Assembly (NCBI GenBank): GCA_947447665.1
Contig: CANFJX010000007.1
Coordinates: 62,001 to 126,000, forward strand
Length of the DNA stretch: 64,000 bases
Origin: Bacteriovoracaceae bacterium
Lineage (GTDB): Bacteria; Bdellovibrionota; UBA1018
Reading direction: 5' to 3'
Position 1 is the first letter of the stretch, and every line of letters begins with the position of its first letter. Position numbers and translations under genes: made by a program. Below are positions 19,369 through 29,793 of the stretch, piece after piece. The notes below the pieces were generated by a model. It was not told the DNA's origin. It did no database searches and saw only the letters and a list, made by a program, of their open reading frames with translations.

Positions 19369-21967
19369 AACTTTAGAGCCGAAGAAACCAAGCCCTAAGC
19401 CCTCCAATTTGGAAGAAGCTAAAGTAGCAAAGGGAATCTTTGCCTTTATTTTAGGGGGGTCCTTCCTTGCAATGACTTTGCTGGGTGGTGGGCTCTGGAG
19501 ATTTTCGAAAGACCTGCCTAAGATTATTTCTGTAGAGGATTATCGCCCGCTCGGGGTAACTCGTGTCTTTGCTACCGCTGGTATGAAGCCAGTGGAGATC
19601 GGTGAGTTCTATAAGGAGCGCCGGTATTTGGTGCCGTTTGAGAAAATACCGGACAGCGTGGTGAGGGCGTTCATCTCCGCGGAGGATGATCGGTTCTTCG
19701 AGCACCCTGGAATTAACATTGCCAGCATGATCCGCGCTGGAATAGCGAATTTTCGTGCGGGCCATGTTGTGCAGGGCGGAAGTACGATTACTCAGCAGGT
19801 TGCTAAATCGCTCTTACTTAGCCCTGAGCGAAGTTTTGATCGAAAGTTTAAAGAAATTATTCTCGCAAGTCGGATTGAAAGAAATCTTACTAAACAGCAA
19901 ATTTTATATCTGTACTTAAATCAAATTTATTTGGGTCATGGCGCTTACGGCGTTCAGGCTGCTTCGCGAATGTATTTTAGGAAAGACGTTTCTGAAATTA
20001 CTTTGGCGGAGGCTGCCCTTTTAGCTGGAATGCCGCAAGCTCCCGGAAAATACAGCCCCTTATTGAATCCGAAGAGGGCTAAGGAGAGACAGCTCTACGT
20101 TCTGAAAAGAATGATGGAGAACAAATATATTTCTCAGTCCCAAATGAATGAGTCCTCCCAGCAGGACTTGCGAATTTTTACGGATGATGACTTGAATTTA
20201 AAATATGCTCCATATCATGTCGAGCACGTTCGAAAATATCTATTGGATAAGTATGGTGAGAAGGCTGTTTATCAAGATGGTTTGACAGTCTCCGTTCCTG
20301 TGGATGTGGATGTGACTTTGGCCGCCAGGAAGAGCCTGAGGAATGGTCTTCTCGCATTAGATAAGAGAATCGGGTATCGGGGCCCGATTCAGCATCTTAA
20401 AGACTCTGACGAAATTGAAAAATTTTTGAAGCAAACAAGAGCAAAGCTGATTCAGGATCGGCTTCAGTTCCAGGTGTTTCGCTCGGACGGCCAGATGGAT
20501 TCTATTCAGGCCATGCAATTGGCAGGAATTAATTCGGAGCAAGATCTTCTTGAGTCGGATCACTTCTATCAAGCTGTTGTGACCGGAGTCGATCAAACTC
20601 GAAAAGTGGCCCTTTTAATCATCGGTGCGATTCCAGCAGAGCTTCCACTGACGGGAAAAGGAAACTCAACCGACCCGAGCGCTCCTCGCTTGGTAGCAGC
20701 GAATCTTAAAAAGGGAGACGTCATTTTGGTGAGTCTTCTCAAAAAAGATCCGAAAAAGCCCAGTATCCAGCTCCAAGTTTCCTTGGAGCAGGAGCCTGCA
20801 GTGCAGGGCGCCCTTTTTTCAATGGATGTTCGATCAGGCAAGGTTCTGGCCATGGAGGGCGGGTACGACTTTGATGTTTCCGAATTTAATCGAGCGACTC
20901 AGGCATCCAGACAGTGCGGTTCTGCGTTTAAGCCTTTGATTTATTCATCTGCGCTTGAAAGAGGATTTACTCCAACTTCAGTTATTGTCGATTCGCCCAT
21001 GGTATTCAGAGATTCTGATGGATTAGGGAGCTGGAAGCCGAATAATTTTGAATCAAAATTTTATGGAGACACCACATTTCGCCAGGCACTGATTAAGTCG
21101 AGAAATATTCCCACGATTAGAATCGTCCAGTCCGTTCAAGTCCCTTTTTTAATCCAGTACGCACGTAGGCTTGGAGTGAGCTCCGCGCTGAGTCCTGATC
21201 TTTCGATTGCCCTCGGGAGTGCTTCGATTAGTTTGATGGATTTAACTAAAATCTATGCGCTGTTTCCGAGGCTGGGCCGGAAGGTGAGCCCTGCCTTTTT
21301 GGAGCGAGTAGTAGACCGGGATGGAAAAGTACTGGAGGAGAAATTAGCCGACTCGAAATCCGTACCTGTTCTTTCGAGCCCCAGTCCTAGCGCAGTCCCA
21401 TCGGAGCAGCCACCACTAGTCGTTTCTGAAACGAAGGGTTCGAAAATAGTTTTCCCTCAGTACCCTTTGGTGAATGACCCCGATCAAGTGCTTGACCCTC
21501 GAGTAGCCTATGTGATGAGCCATCTCATGAAAGAGGTGGTGACATTTGGGACAGGCCATGAAGCGATGAATCTCGGTCGGCAGGCCGCTGGAAAGACAGG
21601 CACGACGAACGATTATATGGACGCTTGGTTTATTGGGTTTACTCCTGGAGTAATCACCGGGGTCTGGGTCGGGTTCGACAGCCAAAAGACGCTCGGTCCT
21701 GGTGAGACGGGCGCTCGAGCTGCGCTTCCTATTTGGCTTAATTTCATGAAGGAAGCTGTTAAGAAGTACCCTGATGAAGATTTCTCAGTTCCTCCCGGGG
21801 TAGTCTTCGCAACCATTAATCCCGTCACGGGGAAGCTTGAGTCTCCCAACGCATCGTCAGCCATTAGGGAAGCCTTCATCGAGGGCACTGAGCCCACGGA
21901 TGCCTCAGGTGCAGAAGCAGCTGCCTCAGAAGTTCAGAGCGATTTCTTTAAAGAAGACCGAGAATAA
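19361..21967 (+). CDS. Class A penicillin-binding protein (PBP1A type)
   Basis: This is a bifunctional peptidoglycan glycosyltransferase and transpeptidase acting in the periplasm. The 868-residue protein has a cytoplasmic tail, one membrane helix (about 24-48) and a GT51 domain with catalytic Glu in AEDDRFFEHPG and the second Glu-region motif GGSTITQQVAKSLLL. An OB-like insert precedes the transpeptidase domain, whose motifs are complete: SAFK (about 524-527), SRN (about 580) and KTGT (about 744). The end is Ala/Glu/Ser-rich. Start GTG overlaps the patatin-like gene, so these two envelope proteins are co-translated. Confidence 0.94.
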   Translation: MSKTLEPKKPSPKPSNLEEAKVAKGIFAFILGGSFLAMTLLGGGLWRFSKDLPKIISVEDYRPLGVTRVFATAGMKPVEIGEFYKERRYLVPFEKIPDSVVRAFISAEDDRFFEHPGINIASMIRAGIANFRAGHVVQGGSTITQQVAKSLLLSPERSFDRKFKEIILASRIERNLTKQQILYLYLNQIYLGHGAYGVQAASRMYFRKDVSEITLAEAALLAGMPQAPGKYSPLLNPKRAKERQLYVLKRMMENKYISQSQMNESSQQDLRIFTDDDLNLKYAPYHVEHVRKYLLDKYGEKAVYQDGLTVSVPVDVDVTLAARKSLRNGLLALDKRIGYRGPIQHLKDSDEIEKFLKQTRAKLIQDRLQFQVFRSDGQMDSIQAMQLAGINSEQDLLESDHFYQAVVTGVDQTRKVALLIIGAIPAELPLTGKGNSTDPSAPRLVAANLKKGDVILVSLLKKDPKKPSIQLQVSLEQEPAVQGALFSMDVRSGKVLAMEGGYDFDVSEFNRATQASRQCGSAFKPLIYSSALERGFTPTSVIVDSPMVFRDSDGLGSWKPNNFESKFYGDTTFRQALIKSRNIPTIRIVQSVQVPFLIQYARRLGVSSALSPDLSIALGSASISLMDLTKIYALFPRLGRKVSPAFLERVVDRDGKVLEEKLADSKSVPVLSSPSPSAVPSEQPPLVVSETKGSKIVFPQYPLVNDPDQVLDPRVAYVMSHLMKEVVTFGTGHEAMNLGRQAAGKTGTTNDYMDAWFIGFTPGVITGVWVGFDSQKTLGPGETGARAALPIWLNFMKEAVKKYPDEDFSVPPGVVFATINPVTGKLESPNASSAIREAFIEGTEPTDASGAEAAASEVQSDFFKEDRE

Positions 21968-22000
21968 TTCCGATTTCACCTAGAGGTGAAGTTACGGAAT

Positions 22001-22810
22001 ATGACAAGGCCTTGGAGTCTGGGGAGATCCCTATTACTATCCTTTTTGACTCACCTCGTCCTTGTTTTGAGTTTTAGCTATTTCTTCGTTCGGGAGAAGA
22101 AAGATCAGACCCGGGCTCAAATTTACCGAGTTCAGCTCATCCCTCACCACCCAAACCATCAAGAGCGAATCGTACAAACTGTGCTGAGCCAAAGGGTGAG
22201 CGAGGCAAAGGTAGACAGCTATTTAGGCAGTCAAAATCAGACAGTAGATCGTGAAACGGTCGGTCGAAGAAAAGTCACCCGTGTGGGAGGAGGATCATCA
22301 CCTTCCCCAGCAGGCGGAAAGAATCTACGGGAGCTCGCTGGACTCGGCATAGTTATCACAGCGCAAGATGCCCTCACCTCGCAGCCCACGGATACGCCAC
22401 TTTGGGCCACACCAGGATTACAGCCAGAGGACTCGGTTCCAGGAGTCAGGGAGTCGGATAGGACTGCACTCAATACGAAAGAGTATGTCTATTATAGTTA
22501 TTTTCAGAGAATTCGTGGTCGGCTTGAACAAGCGTGGTTTCCACTTATTAAGTCCAAGCTAGAAAGCTATTACCAGTCTGGAAAACACCTAATTCGGGAT
22601 TACGAACATACGACAAAAGTGATCGTTTTTTTAAATAGTCAGGGCGCAATTACTCATGTTCAGATCGCTGAAAGCTCTGGAACGTTTGAACTAGATGAAG
22701 CCGCTGTTGCTGCTTTTAATGAGGCTGGACCTTTTCCCAATCCGCCGAAAACGATGATGGGTAGCAAAAACGAAATTGAGATACCCTGGGACTTTGTACT
22801 AAAAAGCTAA
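22001..22810 (+). CDS. TonB/TolA-type C-terminal domain protein
   Basis: 269 residues. One N-terminal membrane helix (about 8-30), a poorly conserved periplasmic linker with Gly/Ser/Pro-rich parts, then a C-terminal TonB-like domain (about 165-265). The domain contains KVIVFLNSQGAITHVQIAESSGTFELDEAAVAAF, whose pattern is typical of energy-transducer C-termini. Such proteins link inner-membrane energy to outer-membrane receptors or act in gliding or envelope complexes. The ATG at 22001 is chosen; a GTG at 21986 is possible. No exbB/exbD is nearby, so its partner is unknown. Confidence 0.72.
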   Translation: MTRPWSLGRSLLLSFLTHLVLVLSFSYFFVREKKDQTRAQIYRVQLIPHHPNHQERIVQTVLSQRVSEAKVDSYLGSQNQTVDRETVGRRKVTRVGGGSSPSPAGGKNLRELAGLGIVITAQDALTSQPTDTPLWATPGLQPEDSVPGVRESDRTALNTKEYVYYSYFQRIRGRLEQAWFPLIKSKLESYYQSGKHLIRDYEHTTKVIVFLNSQGAITHVQIAESSGTFELDEAAVAAFNEAGPFPNPPKTMMGSKNEIEIPWDFVLKS

Positions 22811-23206
22811 CTAACGATTTTGCTGTCCTCTGAGCCGATCGACACCTTCGTGGAAAAGGTATTCTCCCCAGACTTCATCTAATCGTCGAAAAGTTTGGAC
22901 GACCTGTTCTGTGGCCTGTCTCTCGGTGACGCCTTGAATTTGCGCGAGCTGTTTAACTGCGCTAAGAATCGACTTAAAAGCGGAACTCTCGGTGAGCTCA
23001 AAAAGCTCTTTTGAAAAGTCTTTCTTGCTTCGAACACGCGAGGAAACAAGAACCGTATTAAACATTCTTGCAGCTTCCGCAGTGGCTGCAGGCTTGATCG
23101 TTGATGCGGCTAAAGAAGCGGAATGAGGCTTTACCTCAGTCTTCGTCACAGTAGAAGTAGGTTCAGAAAGCGTCTCTGACTGCTTGAATAAAGATCTTTG
23201 TTGCAT
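22811..23206 (-). CDS. Hypothetical protein, 131 residues
   Basis: I do not recognise a family. The first 45 residues are rich in Ser, Thr, Lys, Ala and Pro and look disordered. The rest is predicted helical (from ARMFNTVLVSSRVRSKKDF to the end) with regular hydrophobic spacing and no membrane segment or signal peptide. Its stop abuts the stop of the convergent TonB-like gene with no spacer. Coding bias resembles the neighbours, so I think it is real. Confidence 0.55.
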   Translation of the reverse strand: MQQRSLFKQSETLSEPTSTVTKTEVKPHSASLAASTIKPAATAEAARMFNTVLVSSRVRSKKDFSKELFELTESSAFKSILSAVKQLAQIQGVTERQATEQVVQTFRRLDEVWGEYLFHEGVDRLRGQQNR

Positions 23207-23349
23207 TGGCTTTAGATAATCCCTTTTAAACTAAAAAAACTCTATAAGTTGGTTTAACTTACTCCCAGGCGGCTATAGATCACAAGTAACTTTATTAGAA
23301 AATTCGTCAAGGCTTTTTTTTAATAAAAACTCTTGCTACAACTAGAACA
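23207..23349 (+). promoter_or_regulatory. AT-rich region between the 131-residue gene and gcvP
   Basis: These 143 AT-rich bases separate two divergent genes and must hold their promoters. I see a run of eight T at about 23312-23319 but no convincing -35/-10 pair. I also see no glycine-riboswitch core; the space is too small for the usual tandem aptamer. Confidence 0.35.
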
Positions 23350-26265
23350 ATGAAAAACCATCCTGCTCAATCATCTAACCAAGCGAATCTCCTCAAAACT
23401 TTCTCCATTGAGGATCGCTTCGTTGCTCGTCATATAGGTCCACGCCCTCAAGAGTGGAGCGACATGCTTCTGGAATTAGGGGTGGAGTCATTTGAGTTAT
23501 TAGTCGACCAAATAGTTCCTGAGCATATTCGTCTCAAACGGGAACTTCAACTTAGCTCAGGCAAGTCTGAACGAGAGGCTCTGAGCGAGCTTCATGCAAT
23601 TGCCAAAAAGAATCAAGTGGCTCGATCCTATATAGGAATGGGATACTCCAATTGTGTTACCCCTGCAGTAATCCAGAGAAACATTTTAGAAAATCCCGGA
23701 TGGTATACACAATATACGCCTTATCAGGCTGAAATCGCCCAGGGAAGATTAGAGGCATTATTAAATTTTCAAACTTTAGTAGCTGACTTGACAGGACTGC
23801 CCGTTGCTAATGCTTCTCTCTTAGACGAGGCAACCGCAGCGGCGGAGGCAATGAGTCTTTGTTATCAGGTGCAGGGACGTCCGGAGGATCGGGCCTTTTT
23901 CGTAGCAAGCTCTTGCCATCCTCAGACGATAGCTGTCGTGAAAACTCGAGCTGAACCTTTAGGAATTCGCGTCGTAGTGGGCAGTCCACAGTCTGACTTA
24001 ATCGGCGGTTCCTGGTTTGGAGCACTCCTTCAGTATCCTGGTACAGACGGAGTCATTTTAGACTTATTCAGTGTGATAGAAGATTTTCACAAGCGAGGTG
24101 CACTTGTCATTTTGGCCTGCGATCTTTTGAGTCTAGCACTTCTGAAGTCTCCGGGCGAGCTGGGTGCTGACATTGCGATTGGGAACGCTCAGCGGTTCGG
24201 AGTTCCCCTGGGGTTTGGGGGGCCTCATGCCGCTTTCTTTGCTATTCGAGATGAATATAAACGTCAAATTCCGGGTAGAATTGTTGGATTATCTAAAGAC
24301 GTAGATGGACATCCGGCGATTCGACTGGCACTTCAAACTCGAGAGCAGCATATTCGGAGAGACAAGGCGACGAGTAATATTTGTACAGCTCAGGTCCTCT
24401 TGGCTGTGATGTCTTCGATGTATGCAGTATATCATGGGCCTCGAGGGATCAAAAAAATTGCGGAAAATATCCATTACAAAGCCTGTTTGCTTGCTAGTGC
24501 CCTCGAGCGTCTCGGCTATGGTGGTAATGAAGGTGCCTTCTTTGACACGGTGAGGGTTTCAGTCAGTCCAGCTCAGATGGAGAAAGTTCTGAAAGTTGCG
24601 CGAAGTCGAGATATCAATCTGCGCGTCCTTGATTCGGAGACTCTATGTGTTGCCCTAGACGAAACCGTAAGCGATTATGATGTAGGAGATTTGGTAGAGA
24701 TTTTTTCGTCAGCTTCCCTAAAAACTTTGAACTTTTCGATGAAGGATCTGAAGGCAATGGTTAGCCCGCTTGAGCAGCCGCGCTTTAGCCGGCAGACTCA
24801 GTACCTTACCCATCCAGTCTTTAATTCCTATCACTCTGAGACTGAGATGCTGCGCTACATTTTCCGTCTACAGGGCAAGGATTTATCCCTCGCTCATTCG
24901 ATGATTCCTTTAGGTTCATGCACCATGAAGCTCAACGCAACGAGCGAGATGATTCCGGTGACTTGGCCGGAGTTCTCAAATGTACATCCGTTTGCTCCTG
25001 CAGAACAGGTGCAGGGATATCAGGTCATGCTTGGCCAACTCGAAGAGTGGCTCAGAGAGATTACAGGGTTCTCCGGCGTCTCCTTGCAGCCCAATGCTGG
25101 GTCTCAGGGAGAATACGCGGGGCTTTTAGTGATTCGAAAATACCTAAGGACCCGAGGCGAAGGACATCGTAATGTATGCCTGATCCCACGCTCGGCCCAT
25201 GGCACTAATCCAGCTAGTGCTGCGATGGCGGGAATGAGGGTCGTCCCTGTTGAGTGTGACTCACTTGGAAATGTTGATCTTGTAGACCTTCGGCAAAAAG
25301 CCGCTGAGAATCGGGCAGAACTCGCGGCCTTGATGATTACCTATCCGTCTACTCACGGCGTTTTTGAGGATTCAATTGTCGACGTTTGCTCGATCGTTCA
25401 TGAGATGGGTGGGCAAGTCTATATGGATGGTGCCAATATGAATGCGCAGATAGGCCTCTGCCGGCCTGGAGATTTTGGTCCCGACGTGTGCCATCTTAAC
25501 CTTCATAAAACATTTTGTATTCCTCACGGTGGCGGTGGTCCAGGAATGGGCCCCATCTGTGTCGCGAAGCATCTGGTCGAATTTCTTCCTACCCATCCAG
25601 TGACTCCTGTGGGAGCGGCCAGCGGAATTGGTCCTGTATCGGCCGCTGCATGGGGGAGTGCGAGCATTCTGCCAATTTCCTGGATGTACATTAGGATGAT
25701 GGGGGCTGAAGGGCTTAAATTTGCGACTGAGGTTGCCATTCTAAACGCCAATTACATTGCAGCTCGCTTGAGTCCACATTTTCCCGTGCTTTATCGTGGC
25801 AAGACCGGCTGGGTAGCTCACGAATGTATCTTTGACCTGAGAAAGTTTAAGGAAACAGCAAATATTGAGGTTGAGGATGTAGCTAAGAGACTCATGGATT
25901 ACGGCTTTCATGCACCGACGGTATCGTTTCCAGTTGCAGGAACGATCATGGTTGAGCCCACTGAGAGTGAGTCGAAGTTAGAATTGGACCGATTTTGTGA
26001 GGCTATGATCTCAATTCGAAAAGAAATCGAGGAAATCGAAAAAGGCCAAGCGGATCGGCAAAATAATTTGCTTAAAAACGCTCCCCATACGGCTCGTCAC
26101 GTGACTCAGACTGAGTGGTCCCGTCCCTATTCCCGAGAACGGGCGGTTTTTCCAATGGACGGAAACCGGGAGAATAAGTTCTGGCCCTCAGTAGGTAGAA
26201 TTAATAATGTTCTAGGAGACCGCAATCTGATTTGCTCATGTCCCCCAATGGAATCCTATGAGTAG
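23350..26265 (+). CDS. gcvP: Glycine dehydrogenase (decarboxylating), P-protein
   Basis: The P-protein decarboxylates glycine with PLP and passes the aminomethyl group to the lipoyl arm of the H-protein. At 971 residues it is the single-chain form with both the N-terminal (P1) and C-terminal (P2) halves. The N-terminus [12 protein letters not shown] is typical. The catalytic PLP lysine is in [17 protein letters not shown] (about 720), and SCTMKLNA is also present. It lies on + and converges on gcvH-gcvT, an unusual split of the glycine cleavage genes. Confidence 0.97.
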   Translation: MKNHPAQSSNQANLLKTFSIEDRFVARHIGPRPQEWSDMLLELGVESFELLVDQIVPEHIRLKRELQLSSGKSEREALSELHAIAKKNQVARSYIGMGYSNCVTPAVIQRNILENPGWYTQYTPYQAEIAQGRLEALLNFQTLVADLTGLPVANASLLDEATAAAEAMSLCYQVQGRPEDRAFFVASSCHPQTIAVVKTRAEPLGIRVVVGSPQSDLIGGSWFGALLQYPGTDGVILDLFSVIEDFHKRGALVILACDLLSLALLKSPGELGADIAIGNAQRFGVPLGFGGPHAAFFAIRDEYKRQIPGRIVGLSKDVDGHPAIRLALQTREQHIRRDKATSNICTAQVLLAVMSSMYAVYHGPRGIKKIAENIHYKACLLASALERLGYGGNEGAFFDTVRVSVSPAQMEKVLKVARSRDINLRVLDSETLCVALDETVSDYDVGDLVEIFSSASLKTLNFSMKDLKAMVSPLEQPRFSRQTQYLTHPVFNSYHSETEMLRYIFRLQGKDLSLAHSMIPLGSCTMKLNATSEMIPVTWPEFSNVHPFAPAEQVQGYQVMLGQLEEWLREITGFSGVSLQPNAGSQGEYAGLLVIRKYLRTRGEGHRNVCLIPRSAHGTNPASAAMAGMRVVPVECDSLGNVDLVDLRQKAAENRAELAALMITYPSTHGVFEDSIVDVCSIVHEMGGQVYMDGANMNAQIGLCRPGDFGPDVCHLNLHKTFCIPHGGGGPGMGPICVAKHLVEFLPTHPVTPVGAASGIGPVSAAAWGSASILPISWMYIRMMGAEGLKFATEVAILNANYIAARLSPHFPVLYRGKTGWVAHECIFDLRKFKETANIEVEDVAKRLMDYGFHAPTVSFPVAGTIMVEPTESESKLELDRFCEAMISIRKEIEEIEKGQADRQNNLLKNAPHTARHVTQTEWSRPYSRERAVFPMDGNRENKFWPSVGRINNVLGDRNLICSCPPMESYE

Positions 26266-26289
26266 TGTATAAGAATTCTGAACAGGACT

Positions 26290-26676
26290 CTACTTCAGCG
26301 TCTCAACGTAGTGGCTATAAGAATCCGAACTCATCAAACCCTCAGTTGAGTTCGGATCTAAAATCTCTAGTTTAATCATCCAAGCGCTTTGATGAGGATC
26401 CTGATTAGCGAGACCTGGCTGGTCGACCAATGCCTGATTGACCTCGATAACCTTGCCTGCAAAGGGCGAATAGAGGTCAGAGACGGCTTTGATACTTTCT
26501 ACAACACCAAAGGTTTCGCCTGTCTTTAGGACTCTCCCGATCTTAGGAAGTTCAACGAAAACTACATCACCCAAGGCGCTCTGAGCATGATGAGTAATTC
26601 CTACGATGGCATGATTCCCCTCGATACGCGCCCATTCGTGGTCTTTGGTGTATTTCAGTTCTTCCGGGTATTTCAT
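26290..26676 (-). CDS. gcvH: Glycine cleavage system H-protein
   Basis: The H-protein carries the lipoyl arm that shuttles the aminomethyl group between P and T proteins. The 128-residue product has KYTKDHEWARIEGNHAIVGITHHAQ and the lipoylation segment FGVVESIKAVSDLYSP, in which the Lys of ESIKA is modified. AAGGAGA lies before the ATG at 26676. The reading frame continues upstream over the end of gcvT, but that extension is not part of the family. It is 13 nt after gcvT. Confidence 0.96.
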   Translation of the reverse strand: MKYPEELKYTKDHEWARIEGNHAIVGITHHAQSALGDVVFVELPKIGRVLKTGETFGVVESIKAVSDLYSPFAGKVIEVNQALVDQPGLANQDPHQSAWMIKLEILDPNSTEGLMSSDSYSHYVETLK

Positions 26677-26689
26677 TTCTAATCTCCTT

Positions 26690-27805
26690 CTATGATGTTC
26701 GACGGTAAAAGGGTGTGGGAGTAACTTCTGCAGGAACTCGGGAGCCACGAATATCGACGCAAATACGAGTTCCTGCCTTCGCATAGGTCGGCTCAATGTA
26801 GCCGACCCCAATAGCCTGCTTTAATGATGGGGAAAGGGTCCCGCTGGTTAGCTCTCCAATTTTCAGCTCGCCATTCTCCGTATAGAGAGAGTAGCCGTGA
26901 CGTGGAATTCCCTTTCCAATCATCTGAATTCCGACTAACTGACGGGAAATTCCAGATTCTTTGATTTGCATGAGGGCTGCCCGACCGATGAAATCTTGCT
27001 TTTGGAGCTTTACTACCCAGCCTAGCCCAGCTTCGAGGGGATTAGTTAATTCAGAGAGCTCATTTCCATAGAGAGGGTATTTCATCTCCAGTCGCAAAGT
27101 GTCTCGTGCTCCGAGTCCGCAGGGCTTCATTCCTAGAGGTGATCCGGCGTCAAGGAGAGCTCTCCAAAGCTCTGGCCCGCGATCCCAGGGGACGTAAAGC
27201 TCAAAGCCGTCCTCACCGGTGTAGCCAGTTCGGGCAATGAGGGCTGGAATGGTTTGGCCTAGCATACCTTCTATAAACCAATACGTGCGGATACCCTCGA
27301 TGGGTTGATCGCTGAGCTTCGAAACGATCTCGGCAGCTTTGGGCCCCTGAATTGCAATCTGTGTAAACTTTGAGCTTACATGGGTGATTTGGAGATCACC
27401 CATGGACTTATCAAAACGCCTCTGAACGGCAAGAAGGTGCTGAAAGTCCTTTTCGGTGTTGCTGGCATTGACGACCAAAAGAAACCGATCGGATGCTCTT
27501 CGATAAATGACCAGATCATCAATGATGCCTCCGTGATCGAGGCACATGACCGTATACTGCGCTTGGCCTACTGCTAGTTTAGAGACGTCGTTGGTGACGA
27601 GGAAGTTTAAGTAGCTTTCGGCCCCCGAGCCTTCGACTTGAATCTCGCCCATATGGCTGACATCAAAAAGCCCAGCAGTGCTTCGGCAGGCCAGGTGCTC
27701 GTCAATCACTCCAGAATATTGAACAGGTAATTCCCAGCCGCCGAAATCGACTAGTCTTCCGTTCAGTTTTTGATGCTCTGAATAAAGTGCCGTTCTATTT
27801 AACAT
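26690..27805 (-). CDS. gcvT: Aminomethyltransferase, glycine cleavage T-protein
   Basis: The T-protein releases ammonia from the aminomethyl-H-protein and makes 5,10-methylene-tetrahydrofolate. The 371-residue sequence has the N-terminal LVDFGGWELPVQY, then STAGLFDVSHMGEI and the folate-site segment RTGYTGEDGFELY. LGARDTLRLEMKYPLYGNEL is also diagnostic. The folD gene, encoding the enzyme that uses the product, lies 43 nt upstream on the same strand. Confidence 0.96.
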   Translation of the reverse strand: MLNRTALYSEHQKLNGRLVDFGGWELPVQYSGVIDEHLACRSTAGLFDVSHMGEIQVEGSGAESYLNFLVTNDVSKLAVGQAQYTVMCLDHGGIIDDLVIYRRASDRFLLVVNASNTEKDFQHLLAVQRRFDKSMGDLQITHVSSKFTQIAIQGPKAAEIVSKLSDQPIEGIRTYWFIEGMLGQTIPALIARTGYTGEDGFELYVPWDRGPELWRALLDAGSPLGMKPCGLGARDTLRLEMKYPLYGNELSELTNPLEAGLGWVVKLQKQDFIGRAALMQIKESGISRQLVGIQMIGKGIPRHGYSLYTENGELKIGELTSGTLSPSLKQAIGVGYIEPTYAKAGTRICVDIRGSRVPAEVTPTPFYRRTS

Positions 27806-27848
27806 AATTCTAGCATTACACCCATCATTCGGCAGAGTCTTCTAAAAA

Positions 27849-28727
27849 TTATTCCGCTGAGATCAGTAGGGACGAGTTTTTATTTTCGCGGCGCTCAGCT
27901 GCTAGAATTGTATTTTGCATCAGAATTGAAAGTGTCATCGGACCCACACCTCCCGGCACAGGGGTCATTGCCGAGGCAATCTGAGCAACCTCGTCAAAGC
28001 GAACGTCTCCGGTGAGCCTGCCGTCTTGAGTTCTGTGGATTCCGACGTCAATTACGGTGGCGCCTGGCTGAACGTAGCTTGCGTCGATGAGACCTGGGCG
28101 TCCTGCCGCAACGACGAGAATGGACGCTTGTCGGGTGAGTTCCTTGAGGTTCTGGGTTTTGCTGTGACACTGAATGACGGTTGCGTCTGACTGAAGCAAG
28201 AGTGCTGCCATAGGTTTGCCTACGATTGAGCTTCTTCCAATGACACATACTAAACGACCGCTGACTGATATTTTATAAAACGAAAGCAGCTCCATTACTC
28301 CCGCAGGTGTGCAGGGTCGAAAGGTGGGAAGTCCTAAAAGGAGCTCTCCCGCATGAACGGGGTGGAATGCGTCGACATCTTTATCGGGTGAGATCCAGTA
28401 AAGGACTTCTTCTTCGCGAAATGTTTTCGGGAGCGGGCGCTGGATGAGAATTCCATCGATTTTCGGATCGTCATTTAGATTTCTTACACGATCTCGCACG
28501 AGTTCTGGGTTCACATCCATTGGAAATGAAATGGTTTCATGATCCATTCCCAGAAGACTGGATAATTCTCCCTTGCGCTGCGTGTAAATGCGACTGGCGG
28601 TATCATCGCCTACGAGAATGACGGAGATTTTAGGCAGCCTGCCATAATTCAGCTTGAAGCGACTGACCCTTTGTTTGACTTCTTTTTGAATTTTTTCAGC
28701 CACAGGCTTAGCAAAGAGTTGTATCAT
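27849..28727 (-). CDS. folD: Methylene-THF dehydrogenase / methenyl-THF cyclohydrolase FolD
   Basis: FolD interconverts 5,10-methylene-, 5,10-methenyl- and 10-formyl-tetrahydrofolate. From ATG 28727 the protein has 292 residues. It shows SRIYTQRKGEL (the catalytic Lys region), DGILIQRPLPK, the NADP-binding GRSSIVGKPMA and the C-terminal PVPGGVGPMTLSILMQNT. An in-frame ATG at 28775 would add 16 non-conserved residues. Probably co-transcribed with gcvT and gcvH, forming a C1-unit module. Confidence 0.95.
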   Translation of the reverse strand: MIQLFAKPVAEKIQKEVKQRVSRFKLNYGRLPKISVILVGDDTASRIYTQRKGELSSLLGMDHETISFPMDVNPELVRDRVRNLNDDPKIDGILIQRPLPKTFREEEVLYWISPDKDVDAFHPVHAGELLLGLPTFRPCTPAGVMELLSFYKISVSGRLVCVIGRSSIVGKPMAALLLQSDATVIQCHSKTQNLKELTRQASILVVAAGRPGLIDASYVQPGATVIDVGIHRTQDGRLTGDVRFDEVAQIASAMTPVPGGVGPMTLSILMQNTILAAERRENKNSSLLISAE

Positions 28728-28956
28728 ACTTGCACTTTTTAAGATCACGAAACCTAGGTTGAGGTCAAGCAGCAACGGGCGGCTCGGTAATTTTTGCCTA
28801 GCAAAAATGAGAGCAAACCTCAGTCGAAGTAGGATTCTCTAGGAAAAAAATTCCCTACTCAAAAAAAACTCAAATATATTTAGTTTTTATTTAGATATGA
28901 CGATGGCTTTAGTTTATTCTTAATTTATATAAACCTATTTTGTTTGGAGGTTGGTT
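28728..28956. promoter_or_regulatory. Divergent control region of folD and the flagellar operon
   Basis: 229 AT-rich bases separate divergent folD and flgF. They contain a small perfect hairpin TTTTTGC-CTA-GCAAAAA (28791-28807). A second palindromic stretch around 28830-28860 has AGTAGG pairing with CCTACT around an A-rich centre. Both promoters must be here, but I cannot fix a sigma-70, sigma-54 or sigma-28 site with confidence. GGAGG at 28946-28950 serves flgF. Confidence 0.4.
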
Positions 28957-29793
28957 TTGGCAAGTGGAATGTGGACTGCAGCGGCAGGTGCAGCAGTACA
29001 GTCTCAGAATTTAGACCTAATTGCTAGTAATTTGGCAAATGCCGACACCAATGCGTTTAAAAAGGATTTGCCTACTTTCAAAGAATATCTTGCCTCCGTC
29101 GAGCGAGACAAGGCAGCTCAAGACATTCCTCGTGGGCCAATCAAAGATCGGGAGTTGTATCCAATTGACGGAAGGGATCAGTCATTTGTGGTCTTAGACG
29201 GGACTCATACGAGTCATAAGCAGGGTCACCTGCGAGTTACGCATGATCCGTTGGACGTGGCAATGGACGGGCCCGGTTTTTTGGAGGTTAGCACACCCTC
29301 GGGTATCCGTTACACGCGGGACGGTGCCCTACGAGTCGCTGTTGATGGACGGCTAGTAACCCGAGATGGATATCCTGTTCTTGCCCAAGAGTCTCCGGGA
29401 CTCAACAATCGTTTGCCAGGCGCCGCCTCCGCGGGTCCTGCTGGAAGGTTTATTAATCTGAAAGACGCTGGCAGTCCATTGACGATCAATGATCAGGGCG
29501 AGATCTATGCCTCTGAGGATCTAGTCTCGAAGCTCAGCGTGGTGGAATTTGGTAATGTCAATGCTCTGCGGAAAGTGGGAGGCCAACTCTTTGAAGCCAC
29601 CCGCGGGACCGCTGGCGATCCTTCTAAACAGACCATGGTCCGGCAGGGCTTTCTAGAAGCATCGAATGTGAATCCGATTGAAGAGATGACCAATATGATT
29701 AAGGCGAATCGCCTTTTTGAGCACGATTTGAAGGCACTCAGGACCTATGGAGATTTAATGGCCAAAGAAGTCAATGAGGTAGGGAAATTATGA
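28957..29793 (+). CDS. flgF: Flagellar basal-body rod protein FlgF
   Basis: FlgF is a proximal rod component. The product (278 residues) has the N-terminal rod/hook motif NLDLIASNLANADTNAFKK and a C-terminal SNVNPIEEMTNMIKANRLFE segment, both shared by axial proteins. The middle GPGFLEVSTPSGIRYTRDG is the FlgF/FlgG hallmark. TTG at 28957 is 6 nt after GGAGG; an earlier TTG at 28951 is too close to that site. First gene of the operon, with an ATGA overlap to flgG. Confidence 0.88.
   Translation: MASGMWTAAAGAAVQSQNLDLIASNLANADTNAFKKDLPTFKEYLASVERDKAAQDIPRGPIKDRELYPIDGRDQSFVVLDGTHTSHKQGHLRVTHDPLDVAMDGPGFLEVSTPSGIRYTRDGALRVAVDGRLVTRDGYPVLAQESPGLNNRLPGAASAGPAGRFINLKDAGSPLTINDQGEIYASEDLVSKLSVVEFGNVNALRKVGGQLFEATRGTAGDPSKQTMVRQGFLEASNVNPIEEMTNMIKANRLFEHDLKALRTYGDLMAKEVNEVGKL

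Noticed and set aside
23207..23349. Glycine riboswitch before gcvP
   Set aside because: No conserved aptamer core is visible and the leader is too short for the tandem form.
26677..26811. Longer N-terminus for gcvH inside gcvT
   Set aside because: The H-protein starts at the conserved MKYPEELKYTKDHEW with AAGGAGA before it; the upstream part is gcvT read in another frame.
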